A stretch of DNA of 8,675 nucleotides. Source: an uncultured Sulfolobales archaeon (GTDB taxonomy: Archaea; Thermoproteota; Thermoprotei_A; Sulfolobales; Desulfurococcaceae). The notes below the pieces were generated by a model. The model was not told the origin of the DNA. It ran no database searches and was given only the letters and a program-made list of their open reading frames with translations. Location of the stretch: positions 1-8,675 of the forward strand of contig CALKYD010000141.1 in the NCBI GenBank assembly GCA_938003605.1, written 5' to 3'. Made by a program: the position numbers and the translations under genes. Positions 1 through 5,612 of the stretch are shown here, in pieces; the stretch's first letter is position 1; each line of letters begins with the position of its first letter.

Positions 1-173
1 TTAAGGCTGAGCTAGCGTTAGAGCCTGAAGTAACGTACTTAGGCATTAAGGACGATAGCATGGTGTTTGAAGTAAGCCTATATGTGATAAATTACAGGAA
101 AATAAGTAAAGTTGTTGAGTCTTTAGGAAAAGAGCTACTGAAGAGGATTCCAGACGCTTTAGTAAAGGCTTGA
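1..173 (+). CDS. C-terminal end of a protein, possibly MscS-type mechanosensitive channel (5' partial)
   Basis: An open frame enters from the left edge (first whole codon at 3) and ends with TGA at 171-173, giving 56 residues. The visible part carries a PEVTYLGIKDDSMVFEVSLY stretch followed by VINYRKISKVVESLGKELLKRI. This is the pattern of the C-terminal alpha/beta domain of MscS-family small-conductance channels: a proline-valine, a beta strand after a short acidic turn, then a charged helix. That match is from memory of the family and is weak on so few residues. Any other protein with a ferredoxin-like C-terminal domain would look similar. The next gene starts 24 bp later on the same strand, so the two may be co-transcribed. 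The membrane part, which would settle the call, lies outside the window. Confidence 0.45.
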   Translation, partial: KAELALEPEVTYLGIKDDSMVFEVSLYVINYRKISKVVESLGKELLKRIPDALVKA

Positions 174-197
174 TGAAGAGCGCGTTAGTGAGCAAGA

Positions 198-1406
198 ATG
201 AATGACTACATGGCTAAATACTATAAGGCGTGGTTCCTATACTCAGCATCCTATAACTTCTCTATAACGATTTCAACGGTTTTTTACCAACCATATGCTA
301 TTAGAGCACTCAACTTTGAAGTAGAAGACCTTGGAAACGTAACTTCATTAAACATATCGATGATCGCTTTAGGGAACTTTAGCGGCCTCTACTTGCTACA
401 TAGGTTTAGGAGTAAACGCTTATTGCTGTGGAGGACTTTCATTAGCTTAAACGTCGTGCTATGGAGTTTAACTGGATTCACGGACTTAGCTAGGGGAGGC
501 CGCTACTTGTTCTATGCATGCATTGCTTTAGCACAGCTTTCAGGGGCTATAGGTGGTTTAGCTTCACTTGACGCCATAGCTGACATGATTCCAAAAGATT
601 CTTCAGTTAAGATGTTCGGTAAGCTAAACACTTATGTTACTGCAGCATCTTCTATGAGTCTTCTAACGGCGACCGCCATATTTAACTTCATAGGCACGTC
701 TATGTATAGCTATAGGGTGTGCTATGGCCTATCGATAGCTTCAGCCATTATTTCAATAGGGCCGCTAATGGTTATTAAAGACGTTAACGTTCGTGAACCC
801 ATAGCAGCGAACTTCAAGGAGTTCATCAATGGGTTTAAAGGGGTATTCGACGACACTGACCTAAGGAACTATGCTTCACTTATGGCCATGTTTACATTCA
901 CCGCAAACTTGCCGGCAGCTCTATGGAACTATTATTTGATCACGGTGTTTAAAGGCAGCGAAGTCTGGATATCTGTAAACAGTATACTTAATACGTTCGC
1001 ACTAGCCTTAGGTAGCTATGTCTTGAGCAAGGTATCTCATAGGCTTAACCCCAGAAAAACACTCACTTATAGCATTATACCAATATCTTTCGTGCCCATA
1101 GTTTTCCTCGCGTCGCCTACAATGGCTTCTCAAGCATTAATGAACTTTTACTCAGGGCTCAGTTGGAGTGGGTTTAACTTAATGACTAGCATATACAACC
1201 TTTACTTACCTGGGGAGTCCAGCAGGCCATACTTTCTATCAACTATTGGGGTAATCAGTAATTTATCAGCAGCCCTAGCTTCCAGGCTTGGAGCATCCAT
1301 AGCTTCTGTAAGTCTTGCCGCAATGCAATCAGTGTTCATAGCTTCATGCATTGGGAGACTCCTATCGCTAGTCTATGCTAAGAAGAAGTTACCTAACGTT
1401 GTGTAG
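198..1406 (+). CDS. MFS-like multi-pass membrane permease
   Basis: This is a 402-residue integral membrane protein with about ten to twelve hydrophobic segments, split by a polar central loop near residues 196-225 (VKDVNVREPIAANFKEFINGF). That 6+6 layout and the length fit the major facilitator superfamily. The loop after the second segment, with LHRFRSKRLLLW near residues 65-80, resembles a degenerate MFS motif A (basic residues between helices 2 and 3). A second basic loop (SHRLNPRKTL, near 285) sits at the equivalent place in the second half. No substrate can be read from the sequence. ATG at 198 is the first possible start because an in-frame TGA lies at 189-191; a second ATG four codons on is possible. 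No clear ribosome-binding site is seen. It follows the partial gene by 24 bp and converges on the hydrolase at 1505. Confidence 0.72.
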   Translation: MNDYMAKYYKAWFLYSASYNFSITISTVFYQPYAIRALNFEVEDLGNVTSLNISMIALGNFSGLYLLHRFRSKRLLLWRTFISLNVVLWSLTGFTDLARGGRYLFYACIALAQLSGAIGGLASLDAIADMIPKDSSVKMFGKLNTYVTAASSMSLLTATAIFNFIGTSMYSYRVCYGLSIASAIISIGPLMVIKDVNVREPIAANFKEFINGFKGVFDDTDLRNYASLMAMFTFTANLPAALWNYYLITVFKGSEVWISVNSILNTFALALGSYVLSKVSHRLNPRKTLTYSIIPISFVPIVFLASPTMASQALMNFYSGLSWSGFNLMTSIYNLYLPGESSRPYFLSTIGVISNLSAALASRLGASIASVSLAAMQSVFIASCIGRLLSLVYAKKKLPNVV

Positions 1407-1504
1407 AGGCTTCGCGAGCCCTCCCTCCTCATGCTTTAAAAAGCCTAAGGAATTACGAAGTCCTTCTTATAACGCTGAATACTTATGGAGCTGAGTTAAT
1501 TAGA
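1407..1504. terminator. Convergent intergenic spacer with short hairpins, possible bidirectional terminator
   Basis: This 98-bp spacer separates the 3' ends of two convergent genes. It holds three small foldable stretches: GGCTTCGCGAGCC at 1408-1420 just after the permease stop, followed by a pyrimidine run; an AT-rich palindrome GCTTTAAAAAGC at 1433-1444; and AAGGA/TCCTT arms at 1447-1451 and 1461-1465. Archaeal termination depends mainly on T-rich tracts, and the only T-rich stretch here is modest, so termination is inferred from position as much as from sequence. Confidence 0.3.
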
Positions 1505-2176
1505 CTAACTGTAGGTAAATACGACTACAGTGTTTTCAGGCGGTAAATTAGATGACGCTATAGGCATTGAATTGGTGTCTAACTTATTTATGCGTGCTCC
1601 CTTCACATACTTTAAGAAGTGATCCACTGTTTTGAGAGGGAGCCTTAGCCCCTTAACCCAGTAGTGCATTGGAATGACTACGCGTGGGCTGAGGCTTTCA
1701 ACTATGGACCACGCTTCATCGGGTTCAATTGTATACGTGCCTCCAACAGGGATCATTAATACGTCGGTCTTGGATAGCTTGTTCAACGCCTCTCCACTGA
1801 GGACGTGACCTAAGTCCCCTAAGTGAGCGATCCTTAATCCTTCAGCGCTCACTACATATACAGCGTTTTCACCTCTTCTAGCACCGCCATGCTTATCGTG
1901 GAACGTCTTAATTCCATTAATAATTACGTCATCGACTCTTGCTTCTCCATAGAATTGCTTAAGGACTCTAGTTGAAGGCTTTTTAACCACTTCAACAGCG
2001 TTGTGATCGAAGTGATCGTGAGTTATTAAAGCTAAGTCTGATTCAACTCTAACTCTCTTCAATCCAATGCTTAACCCATCATGAGGGTCTATAGCTATAA
2101 CGTAGCCATTGGCCAGCCTTAGCGTAAAGAATGCATGGCCATGCCAAGCTAACTCCAAAGCCTTCCACCACTTCAC
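1505..2176 (-). CDS. Metallo-beta-lactamase-fold metal-dependent hydrolase (UPF0173/UlaG-like)
   Basis: This is a 223-residue cytoplasmic protein of the metallo-beta-lactamase fold. Visible metal ligands are the THDHFDH motif (His53, His55, Asp57, His58), an aspartate in HLGDLGH (Asp121), and a C-terminal histidine in IPMHYW (His171). His96 in KHGGA may contribute as well. The N-terminal LAWHGHAFFTLRL, where the usual sequence is xWLGHAxF, and the length place it with the compact UPF0173/UlaG-type hydrolases rather than RNase J or glyoxalase II. The substrate is unknown; relatives include L-ascorbate-6-phosphate lactonase and many uncharacterised enzymes. The start is GTG at 2176. A TATA-like stretch about 25 bp upstream and no Shine-Dalgarno suggest a leaderless message. 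It is convergent with the permease and divergent from the regulator at 2536, with a 359-bp spacer between them. Confidence 0.85.
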   Translation of the reverse strand: MKWWKALELAWHGHAFFTLRLANGYVIAIDPHDGLSIGLKRVRVESDLALITHDHFDHNAVEVVKKPSTRVLKQFYGEARVDDVIINGIKTFHDKHGGARRGENAVYVVSAEGLRIAHLGDLGHVLSGEALNKLSKTDVLMIPVGGTYTIEPDEAWSIVESLSPRVVIPMHYWVKGLRLPLKTVDHFLKYVKGARINKLDTNSMPIASSNLPPENTVVVFTYS

Positions 2177-2194
2177 TAACTATGCGTGTAAAGC

Positions 2195-2205
2195 AATAAT
2201 ATCTC
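2195..2205 (-). promoter_or_regulatory. TATA-like box for the 1505-2176 hydrolase gene
   Basis: On the minus strand the sequence reads GAGATATTATT, centred about 23-25 bp before the GTG start. This is the spacing expected when an archaeal TATA box drives a leaderless transcript that begins at the start codon. No ribosome-binding site is present between the box and the start. Confidence 0.4.
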
Positions 2206-2232
2206 TTACTACTCACGCCTGTTTTAGCCCAG

Positions 2233-2272
2233 CATGACGAAGGATAACGCTAGGCATTTCCCCTTCGTCATG
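2233..2272. repeat. 11-bp perfect inverted repeat, possible operator or RNA hairpin
   Basis: CATGACGAAGG at 2233-2243 is exactly complementary to CCTTCGTCATG at 2262-2272, with an 18-bp spacer. It sits 57-96 bp upstream of the hydrolase start, just beyond that gene's TATA-like box, and far upstream of the divergent regulator gene. As DNA it could be a two-half-site operator; as RNA it would form an 11-bp stem. Nothing in the sequence decides between these. Confidence 0.6.
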
Positions 2273-2355
2273 AATGACGTTAGAGCAAATAGGTGGAGCC
2301 CTGCATAATACTAGGCGTAGTGAGAGCTCTCTTTAAGTTAATGACTTCACGGCAA

Positions 2356-2398
2356 TGAATTCATGGAAGTTAATGTTAGTTGAAAGAAGTTTTCAAGC
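2356..2398 (+). repeat. Dispersed 43-bp repeat, copy 1
   Basis: This stretch aligns with 6844-6885 at 36 of 43 positions with one single-base gap. Shared blocks include CATGGAAGT, TTGAAA and the final 11 bases AGTTTTCAAGC. It lies in the 359-bp spacer between the hydrolase and the regulator gene. Each copy contains an ATG followed by six codons and TGA, with the differences falling inside those codons. No direct array, target-site duplication or transposase accompanies it. Function unknown. Confidence 0.6.
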
Positions 2399-2410
2399 CC
2401 TATACGAAAG

Positions 2411-2437
2411 GCCGCGCTCTCCTCAGGGAGCTGTGGC
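2411..2437 (+). other. Strong hairpin upstream of the 2536 gene
   Basis: GCCGC-GCTCTC pairs with GGGAGC-GTGGC across a CTCA loop, giving a 5+6-bp stem interrupted only by one bulged T. It lies immediately before the TATA-like palindrome at 2446. It could end a small transcript from the spacer or act in DNA. A role is not shown by the sequence. Confidence 0.45.
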
Positions 2438-2445
2438 ATTAATAC

Positions 2446-2455
2446 ACTTATAAGT
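2446..2455 (+). promoter_or_regulatory. TATA-like palindrome upstream of the 2536 gene
   Basis: ACTTATAAGT is a perfect 10-bp palindrome containing a consensus-like archaeal TATA core. A start of transcription about 26 bp downstream would fall near 2477 and leave a leader of about 60 nt before the TTG at 2536. That leader contains a small hairpin, GGCAG/CTGCC, at 2511-2526. Confidence 0.4.
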
Positions 2456-2535
2456 CCTTTAATGCTATTAGTAACGCTATAGAATTGGTGGTTGCTCGGT
2501 GAAAAGAGCTGGCAGGCTTTACTGCCTACTGCAGG

Positions 2536-3171
2536 TTGATTGATGTTTTATCAAGTGTTTCAGTAAGTATGCGCGGAGTCCTACAGGGATTTCACGAAGG
2601 CCACGCAGCCTACTTCCTGCTTTTATTAAAGAGAGGCGGGCCTATGGGCAGGAAGATCGCCTCTAAACTCCTTAACTTAAGTGAAGCAAGCACTAGAACT
2701 CTGTTGAAAAGGCTTAGTAAAGCAGGCCTTGTCTCCATAGACTCAGTTGCAGGAGCTTACTTAACTAATTACGGGGAGGAATTAGCCAATGAAATAAGCG
2801 ATTTACTCCAAGTACATCCAGCCCCCCAAATATATGGCTGGAGCAACGCCTTACTAATAGGCCTTAAAGCTCCTTTATCAATGGAGTTAGGAGTTCTTGA
2901 AATAAGGGATTTAGCTATTTTAAGTGGAGCTAGGGCATGCTTAGTGGCTGCTGTAAGCGGAGATTCACTAACAGTGCCAGGCATAGAGTCTACAGCCAGT
3001 GAGTACATAGAGTTCGTCAACTTAGTTAAAAGCACTTTTTCCGAAAAACTATGCTTGCTTCAAACAATAATGTTAATAGATTTCAGGAAAAGTGGAAGCC
3101 TCGTAGACGGCTATAGAGTGGGCATTGCAGTCTTAAAGCATTACTGTAAGGAATTGAGGAGCCTTAAGTAA
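2536..3171 (+). CDS. Winged-helix transcriptional regulator-like protein, probably DUF4443 family
   Basis: This 211-residue soluble protein has an N-terminal winged helix-turn-helix at about residues 20-85. It includes RGGPMGRKIASKLLNLSEAS, then TRTLLKRLSKAGLVSI as the recognition helix, and a wing ending in GAYLTNYGEE. The C-terminal half (about 105-205) is an alpha/beta domain with alternating hydrophobic strands (ALLIGLKAP, ARACLVAAVSGD) that fits archaeal proteins annotated as DUF4443. I recognise the arrangement, not a specific ligand or target. The start is uncertain: TTG at 2536 has no usable ribosome-binding site, while ATG at 2569 (residue 12) is just as good for the fold. A seven-codon frame at 2543-2566 ends two bases before that ATG. 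The gene has its own promoter-like palindrome and converges on the protease gene with a 21-bp gap. Confidence 0.7.
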   Translation: MIDVLSSVSVSMRGVLQGFHEGHAAYFLLLLKRGGPMGRKIASKLLNLSEASTRTLLKRLSKAGLVSIDSVAGAYLTNYGEELANEISDLLQVHPAPQIYGWSNALLIGLKAPLSMELGVLEIRDLAILSGARACLVAAVSGDSLTVPGIESTASEYIEFVNLVKSTFSEKLCLLQTIMLIDFRKSGSLVDGYRVGIAVLKHYCKELRSLK

Positions 3172-3172
3172 G

Positions 3173-3212
3173 TGTATTCAGCAAGCATGGCTCTAAAACA
3201 ATAGTGAATACA
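3173..3212. terminator. 8-bp inverted repeat joining two convergent gene ends
   Basis: TGTATTCA at 3173-3180, directly after the stop of the regulator gene, is complementary to TGAATACA at 3205-3212, which lies inside the last codons of the convergent protease gene. The 24-bp loop contains the protease stop codon. A stem here would be available to both transcripts, so a shared terminator or transcript-end stabiliser is plausible. The long loop and lack of a T tract keep this tentative. Confidence 0.3.
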
Positions 3213-3795
3213 GCATTAGGCCTATTGATGAAGCAAACATAGCTCCCCAAGTCATGGGGCTCCATGCAATGACTTTACTTCCGTCGAGTGGAGGTATTGG
3301 AAGTAAGTTGAAGAAAGCTATCCAAGCGCTTAATTGCACAACTACTTGCAGGAAGAGCAGTGTTAGCGTTACATGGTAGCTGAACACGTTAATCAGTAGT
3401 AGTTGTAGAAGCAGTGCTCCAAGCCCTACTGCTATGTTTGTGAGAGGGCCCACTGAAGCTGTTATAGCCTCAATTCTTCTCCTAGTGAACGAGTCATAGT
3501 ATGGTGCTGAAATTAATACGTACCCAGGCATAACGATCTTTATTGGAAGAGCTGACGACATTAATGTAAGGACTAATCCAACAGGATCTAGAGTATAAGT
3601 GCTAAGACACCCAAGCCTCTTAGCGACAGCCATATGCATCAACTCATGTGGGACATACGCTAACACAGTTGCTGAAACCACCACTAGGAATGAATTTAAG
3701 TGCCATGAGAGCAAGTACTTAAGTCCAACAGCCATGGATATAGCTAATATCGATATTGCTAAGCCTAAGCTACCGTAAATCCTCACATCAATCAC
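3193..3795 (-). CDS. Site-2 protease-like membrane zinc metalloprotease (peptidase M50 family)
   Basis: This 200-residue membrane protein has about five or six hydrophobic segments. The first ends near residue 29. The second (about 35-55) carries the zinc-binding HELMH (His50, Glu51, His54), a textbook HExxH inside a membrane helix. Near the C-terminus NLLPIPPLDG (Asn163 to Gly172) is the second M50 signature, whose aspartate (Asp171) is the third metal ligand. All catalytic residues are therefore present. Such enzymes cut membrane-bound substrates within the bilayer; no PDZ or CBS domain is attached here. The substrate is unknown; an anti-regulator protein would be usual for the family. The start is GTG at 3795, with TTTATAAA centred about 25 bp upstream, so the message is probably leaderless. 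It converges on the regulator gene, and a functional link between the two is only a guess. Confidence 0.85.
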   Translation of the reverse strand: MIDVRIYGSLGLAISILAISMAVGLKYLLSWHLNSFLVVVSATVLAYVPHELMHMAVAKRLGCLSTYTLDPVGLVLTLMSSALPIKIVMPGYVLISAPYYDSFTRRRIEAITASVGPLTNIAVGLGALLLQLLLINVFSYHVTLTLLFLQVVVQLSAWIAFFNLLPIPPLDGSKVIAWSPMTWGAMFASSIGLMLYSLLF

Positions 3796-3815
3796 TAAAG
3801 TAGCTACGGCACTAG

Positions 3816-3823
3816 TTTATAAA
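3816..3823 (-). promoter_or_regulatory. TATA box for the 3193-3795 protease gene
   Basis: TTTATAAA reads the same on both strands and is centred 24-25 bp before the GTG at 3795, the standard position for a leaderless archaeal transcript. The same palindrome could also serve rightward transcription starting near 3846 towards the structured RNA region. Confidence 0.5.
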
Positions 3824-3857
3824 AATCTAAATGAAGCCTACTTAAAGAAGTCCCCAT

Positions 3858-3865
3858 CTTTAAAT
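3858..3865 (+). promoter_or_regulatory. Possible TATA box for the structured RNA
   Basis: CTTTAAAT lies behind a C-rich stretch. A transcription start about 26 bp downstream would fall near 3888, within the first arm of the 5' hairpin of the candidate RNA. CTTAAAAG at 3879-3886 is an alternative box that would start the RNA near 3909 instead. Confidence 0.3.
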
Positions 3866-3884
3866 GACTCAAACTTTACTTAAA

Positions 3885-4250
3885 AGCCCTCATGAAGAGG
3901 GCTGTGCGTCTATTGGTGACGAGGCAGGAGCTCATAGGCTGTGCCCCATAGCATCATGGATGAGATCCTGTGACATTAGGCTCGAATAAACCCCGCGACC
4001 CGTTGGTGAATCAAGCGATCTTGCGGATAGGTCAATCCCACTAATGGAAAAGGCATCGCCAAGCATTGTTAGCGGGAAACGCTACTCCGAGTACTTGCAT
4101 AGCTTCTCCTCATTTTAACTGACGAGGAGTTCATTGATTTGAGCGCATCCTTGCTTATGCCAGGTCCAACAATTCGTGCCCAGCCTTAAGCGCGCTACCC
4201 CTACTTCACGTGGAGTAGGACTTAAGGCATTGTAGTTGTGGGGAAGCCCT
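3885..4250 (+). ncRNA. Unidentified structured RNA of about 350 nt
   Basis: No convincing protein frame occupies this part of a 499-bp gap, but it folds extensively. A hairpin AGCCCTC/GAGGGCT (3885-3903) competes with a closing helix AGGGCT 3898-3903 with AGCCCT 4245-4250. Inside it are hairpins at 3907-3921 and 3925-3970 (10 of 11 pairs plus an inner 6-bp stem). A long-range helix CCCCGCGAC 3991-3999 pairs with GTTGTGGGG 4235-4243, and a 9-bp stem 4000-4008/4039-4047 abuts it. A bulged 10-bp helix 4052-4065/4152-4161 encloses small hairpins, including CTCCTC/GAGGAG 4106-4129. GCCTTAAG/CTTAAGGC 4183-4228 holds an 8-bp stem at 4200-4219. Several pairs are G.U only on the + strand. GC is about 51%. 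RNase P, SRP, 5S and tRNA signatures were sought and not found. It ends 45 bp before the next gene, so it may be a leader rather than an independent RNA. Confidence 0.55.
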
Positions 4251-4294
4251 AATAAGCGGGTTTAAGGAATTAGTGGTAGTGAGTTAAGTTAAAG

Positions 4295-4741
4295 GTGTTA
4301 AGGGCTGTGGACGTTACTTCAATTAAGTACTGTGGGGGTTCTTTAGAAGTAGCTAGTAGGAATAACGAGCTTTTAGTTAGGGGCTTAAACGTAGAGTTAG
4401 AGTTGAGGCCTAAAGCAATAGTAATTAATGGATCTGTGGGAAGAGTTGAAGAGCACTTAGATGAAGTTAGCGGTAAAGCAAAGTATGTCTACATTGAGCT
4501 CCTGGAGAGCATTAAAACGTATGAGGACCGGGGAGAGCTACTTAGAAACAGCGTTGTAGGTGCATTCTCTCTATCAACTGTTGAGAGGCCCTACGGCTGT
4601 TTTCTAACAATAACTACTGGCGGAATCCATGCATACGACTACGTGATAGTCTCGCCAAACACTATAGCCGTAGTAATGAGTTCTAAAAGAACTGTTTACG
4701 TAGAGCACTCGAATAATCTTGTGGCAATATACGTTGCTTAG
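4295..4741 (+). CDS. Unknown 148-residue protein
   Basis: I do not recognise this protein. It is soluble, with no signal peptide or membrane helix. It looks mainly beta: short alternating strands (SLEVASRNNELLVRGLNVEL, AIVINGSV, YGCFLTITTGG, TVYVEHSNNLVAIYVA) around one amphipathic helix near residues 64-84 (YVYIELLESIKTYEDRGELL). Two cysteines (Cys13, Cys102) are far apart, and there is no obvious catalytic motif. Codon use resembles its neighbours, which supports a real gene. The start is GTG at 4295; the frame is closed by TGA at 4280-4282, so no earlier ATG exists. A weak GGTAG/GTGAG lies upstream, and TTTAAGG at 4261-4267 may be a TATA element. It follows the structured RNA by 45 bp on the same strand and converges on the kinase gene with an 11-bp gap. 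Confidence 0.65.
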   Translation: MLRAVDVTSIKYCGGSLEVASRNNELLVRGLNVELELRPKAIVINGSVGRVEEHLDEVSGKAKYVYIELLESIKTYEDRGELLRNSVVGAFSLSTVERPYGCFLTITTGGIHAYDYVIVSPNTIAVVMSSKRTVYVEHSNNLVAIYVA

Positions 4742-4752
4742 CGGGCATGCAT

Positions 4753-5544
4753 TCACCAAATTACTGTAGTGCCCTTATAGTTTCCTCCACTAACTATGGC
4801 GTTTACAGAGCTTTCTTCATCGAATCCGCTCACTATGATCACTTTAATCCCCATGGATTTAGATAGCTCTAGTGAATGCTCTACTTTACTCAGCATGCCG
4901 CCCGTCACATCTATTGCAGTGGATGGAGTTAGGAGAGACTTTACTTCACCGTAGTTATGCCTATTTATCACTGGAATTAGCTCTGCATCTCTGTGAATTA
5001 GTGGGTCCTTCGTGTATACTCCTTGGACTCTCTCTAAGAACACTATTCTGCTCGGCTTGATATACTTAGATAGTGCTTTAAACACTTCTTCAGTTGAAGC
5101 AATTCTATATGAGTCGCTGCACACAATGCAGTCCCCGTATACTATTGGTATGAGGCCCTTGCCGATGAGCTTGACTATAGGTTTAGCAAATGCTTCAATG
5201 TCTCCATCAGTGCACGACATCATGGCGCTTGTCTGCACAGAGAATGCTCTTACGCCGGCTTCGGCTAGAAATGATGAAACTAAGTTGTTGAGGGCTCTAG
5301 TAGCCTTATTGCACTGCACTAACGCTATAGGCTGATCGCTTTTGCTGAATAAACTGACTATTGGGTGGGCAAAGGATCCTCCTCCATGCCCTAGCACTAC
5401 CGATACAGCGTCCTGAACTCTAAGCATTATGTTGGCGAGAGACTTAAGGGCTCTATAGTCAACGCTGAAAGGCTTGTCTTTAAAAGTAATCCAGGAGCCT
5501 CCTGCTTTAACGAATACGCACTCCCCACCATACCCTTTACTCAA
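4753..5544 (-). CDS. ipk: Isopentenyl phosphate kinase
   Basis: This 263-residue amino-acid-kinase-fold enzyme phosphorylates isopentenyl phosphate to isopentenyl diphosphate with ATP. It is the last step of the archaeal alternative mevalonate route to membrane isoprenoids. Markers in order are VKAGGSWITFKDK (12-24, phosphate-binding lysine Lys13 and glycines); GHGGGSFAHP (52-61) with the family's catalytic His60; PIVYGDCIVCSD (133-144); GVYTKDP (175-181); and DVTGGMLSKVE (212-222), the nucleotide-side signature with Lys220. Together these separate it from carbamate, acetylglutamate and uridylate kinases. Length is normal. The start is TTG at 5544: GAGGTGA sits six bases upstream and matches the 3' end of archaeal 16S rRNA, which fixes this unusual codon as the start. 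It is divergent from the flap endonuclease gene; no other mevalonate genes are nearby. Confidence 0.93.
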   Translation of the reverse strand: MSKGYGGECVFVKAGGSWITFKDKPFSVDYRALKSLANIMLRVQDAVSVVLGHGGGSFAHPIVSLFSKSDQPIALVQCNKATRALNNLVSSFLAEAGVRAFSVQTSAMMSCTDGDIEAFAKPIVKLIGKGLIPIVYGDCIVCSDSYRIASTEEVFKALSKYIKPSRIVFLERVQGVYTKDPLIHRDAELIPVINRHNYGEVKSLLTPSTAIDVTGGMLSKVEHSLELSKSMGIKVIIVSGFDEESSVNAIVSGGNYKGTTVIW

Positions 5545-5550
5545 CGCTCT

Positions 5551-5558
5551 TCACCTCT
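5551..5558 (-). promoter_or_regulatory. Strong Shine-Dalgarno site deciding the TTG start of the kinase
   Basis: On the minus strand the sequence is AGAGGTGAAGAGCG followed by TTG. The seven bases GAGGTGA complement the archaeal 16S anti-Shine-Dalgarno and end six bases before the start. It is the clearest ribosome-binding site in the window, where most genes instead show leaderless-type promoters. Confidence 0.75.
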
Positions 5559-5612
5559 CTCAATCATTATTGCTCTAGCTAATATCGATTAAAGCACTAA
5601 TTAATGCTCAGA

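Noticed and set aside
171..200. C/D box sRNA suggested by TTGATGA at 170-176
   Set aside because: The C-like box is imperfect and no D box (CTGA) with a matching spacing or terminal stem follows.
2356..2398. Solitary CRISPR repeat
   Set aside because: The TTGAAA end is suggestive, but copies are single, 4.5 kb apart, lack spacers and have no cas genes nearby.
2769..3035. 88-codon open frame on the minus strand inside the winged-helix gene
   Set aside because: It is a shadow of the real gene in the opposite strand, with no family resemblance and no ribosome-binding site or promoter of its own.
3885..4250. RNase P RNA, SRP RNA, 5S rRNA or an intron-containing tRNA
   Set aside because: The size and end-to-end closure would suit RNase P or SRP RNA, and 3898-3930 loosely resembles a tRNA acceptor and D arm. 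I find no CR I/CR V RNase P motifs, no SRP helix 8 motif, no 5S TTCGAACCCGGAAG block and no T-loop GTTCRA. I kept only the structured-RNA call; a covariance-model search could reverse this.
4872..5335. Two overlapping plus-strand open frames (4872-5060 and 5012-5335) opposite the kinase
   Set aside because: Both lie fully antisense to the well-supported isopentenyl phosphate kinase and show no protein-like features.
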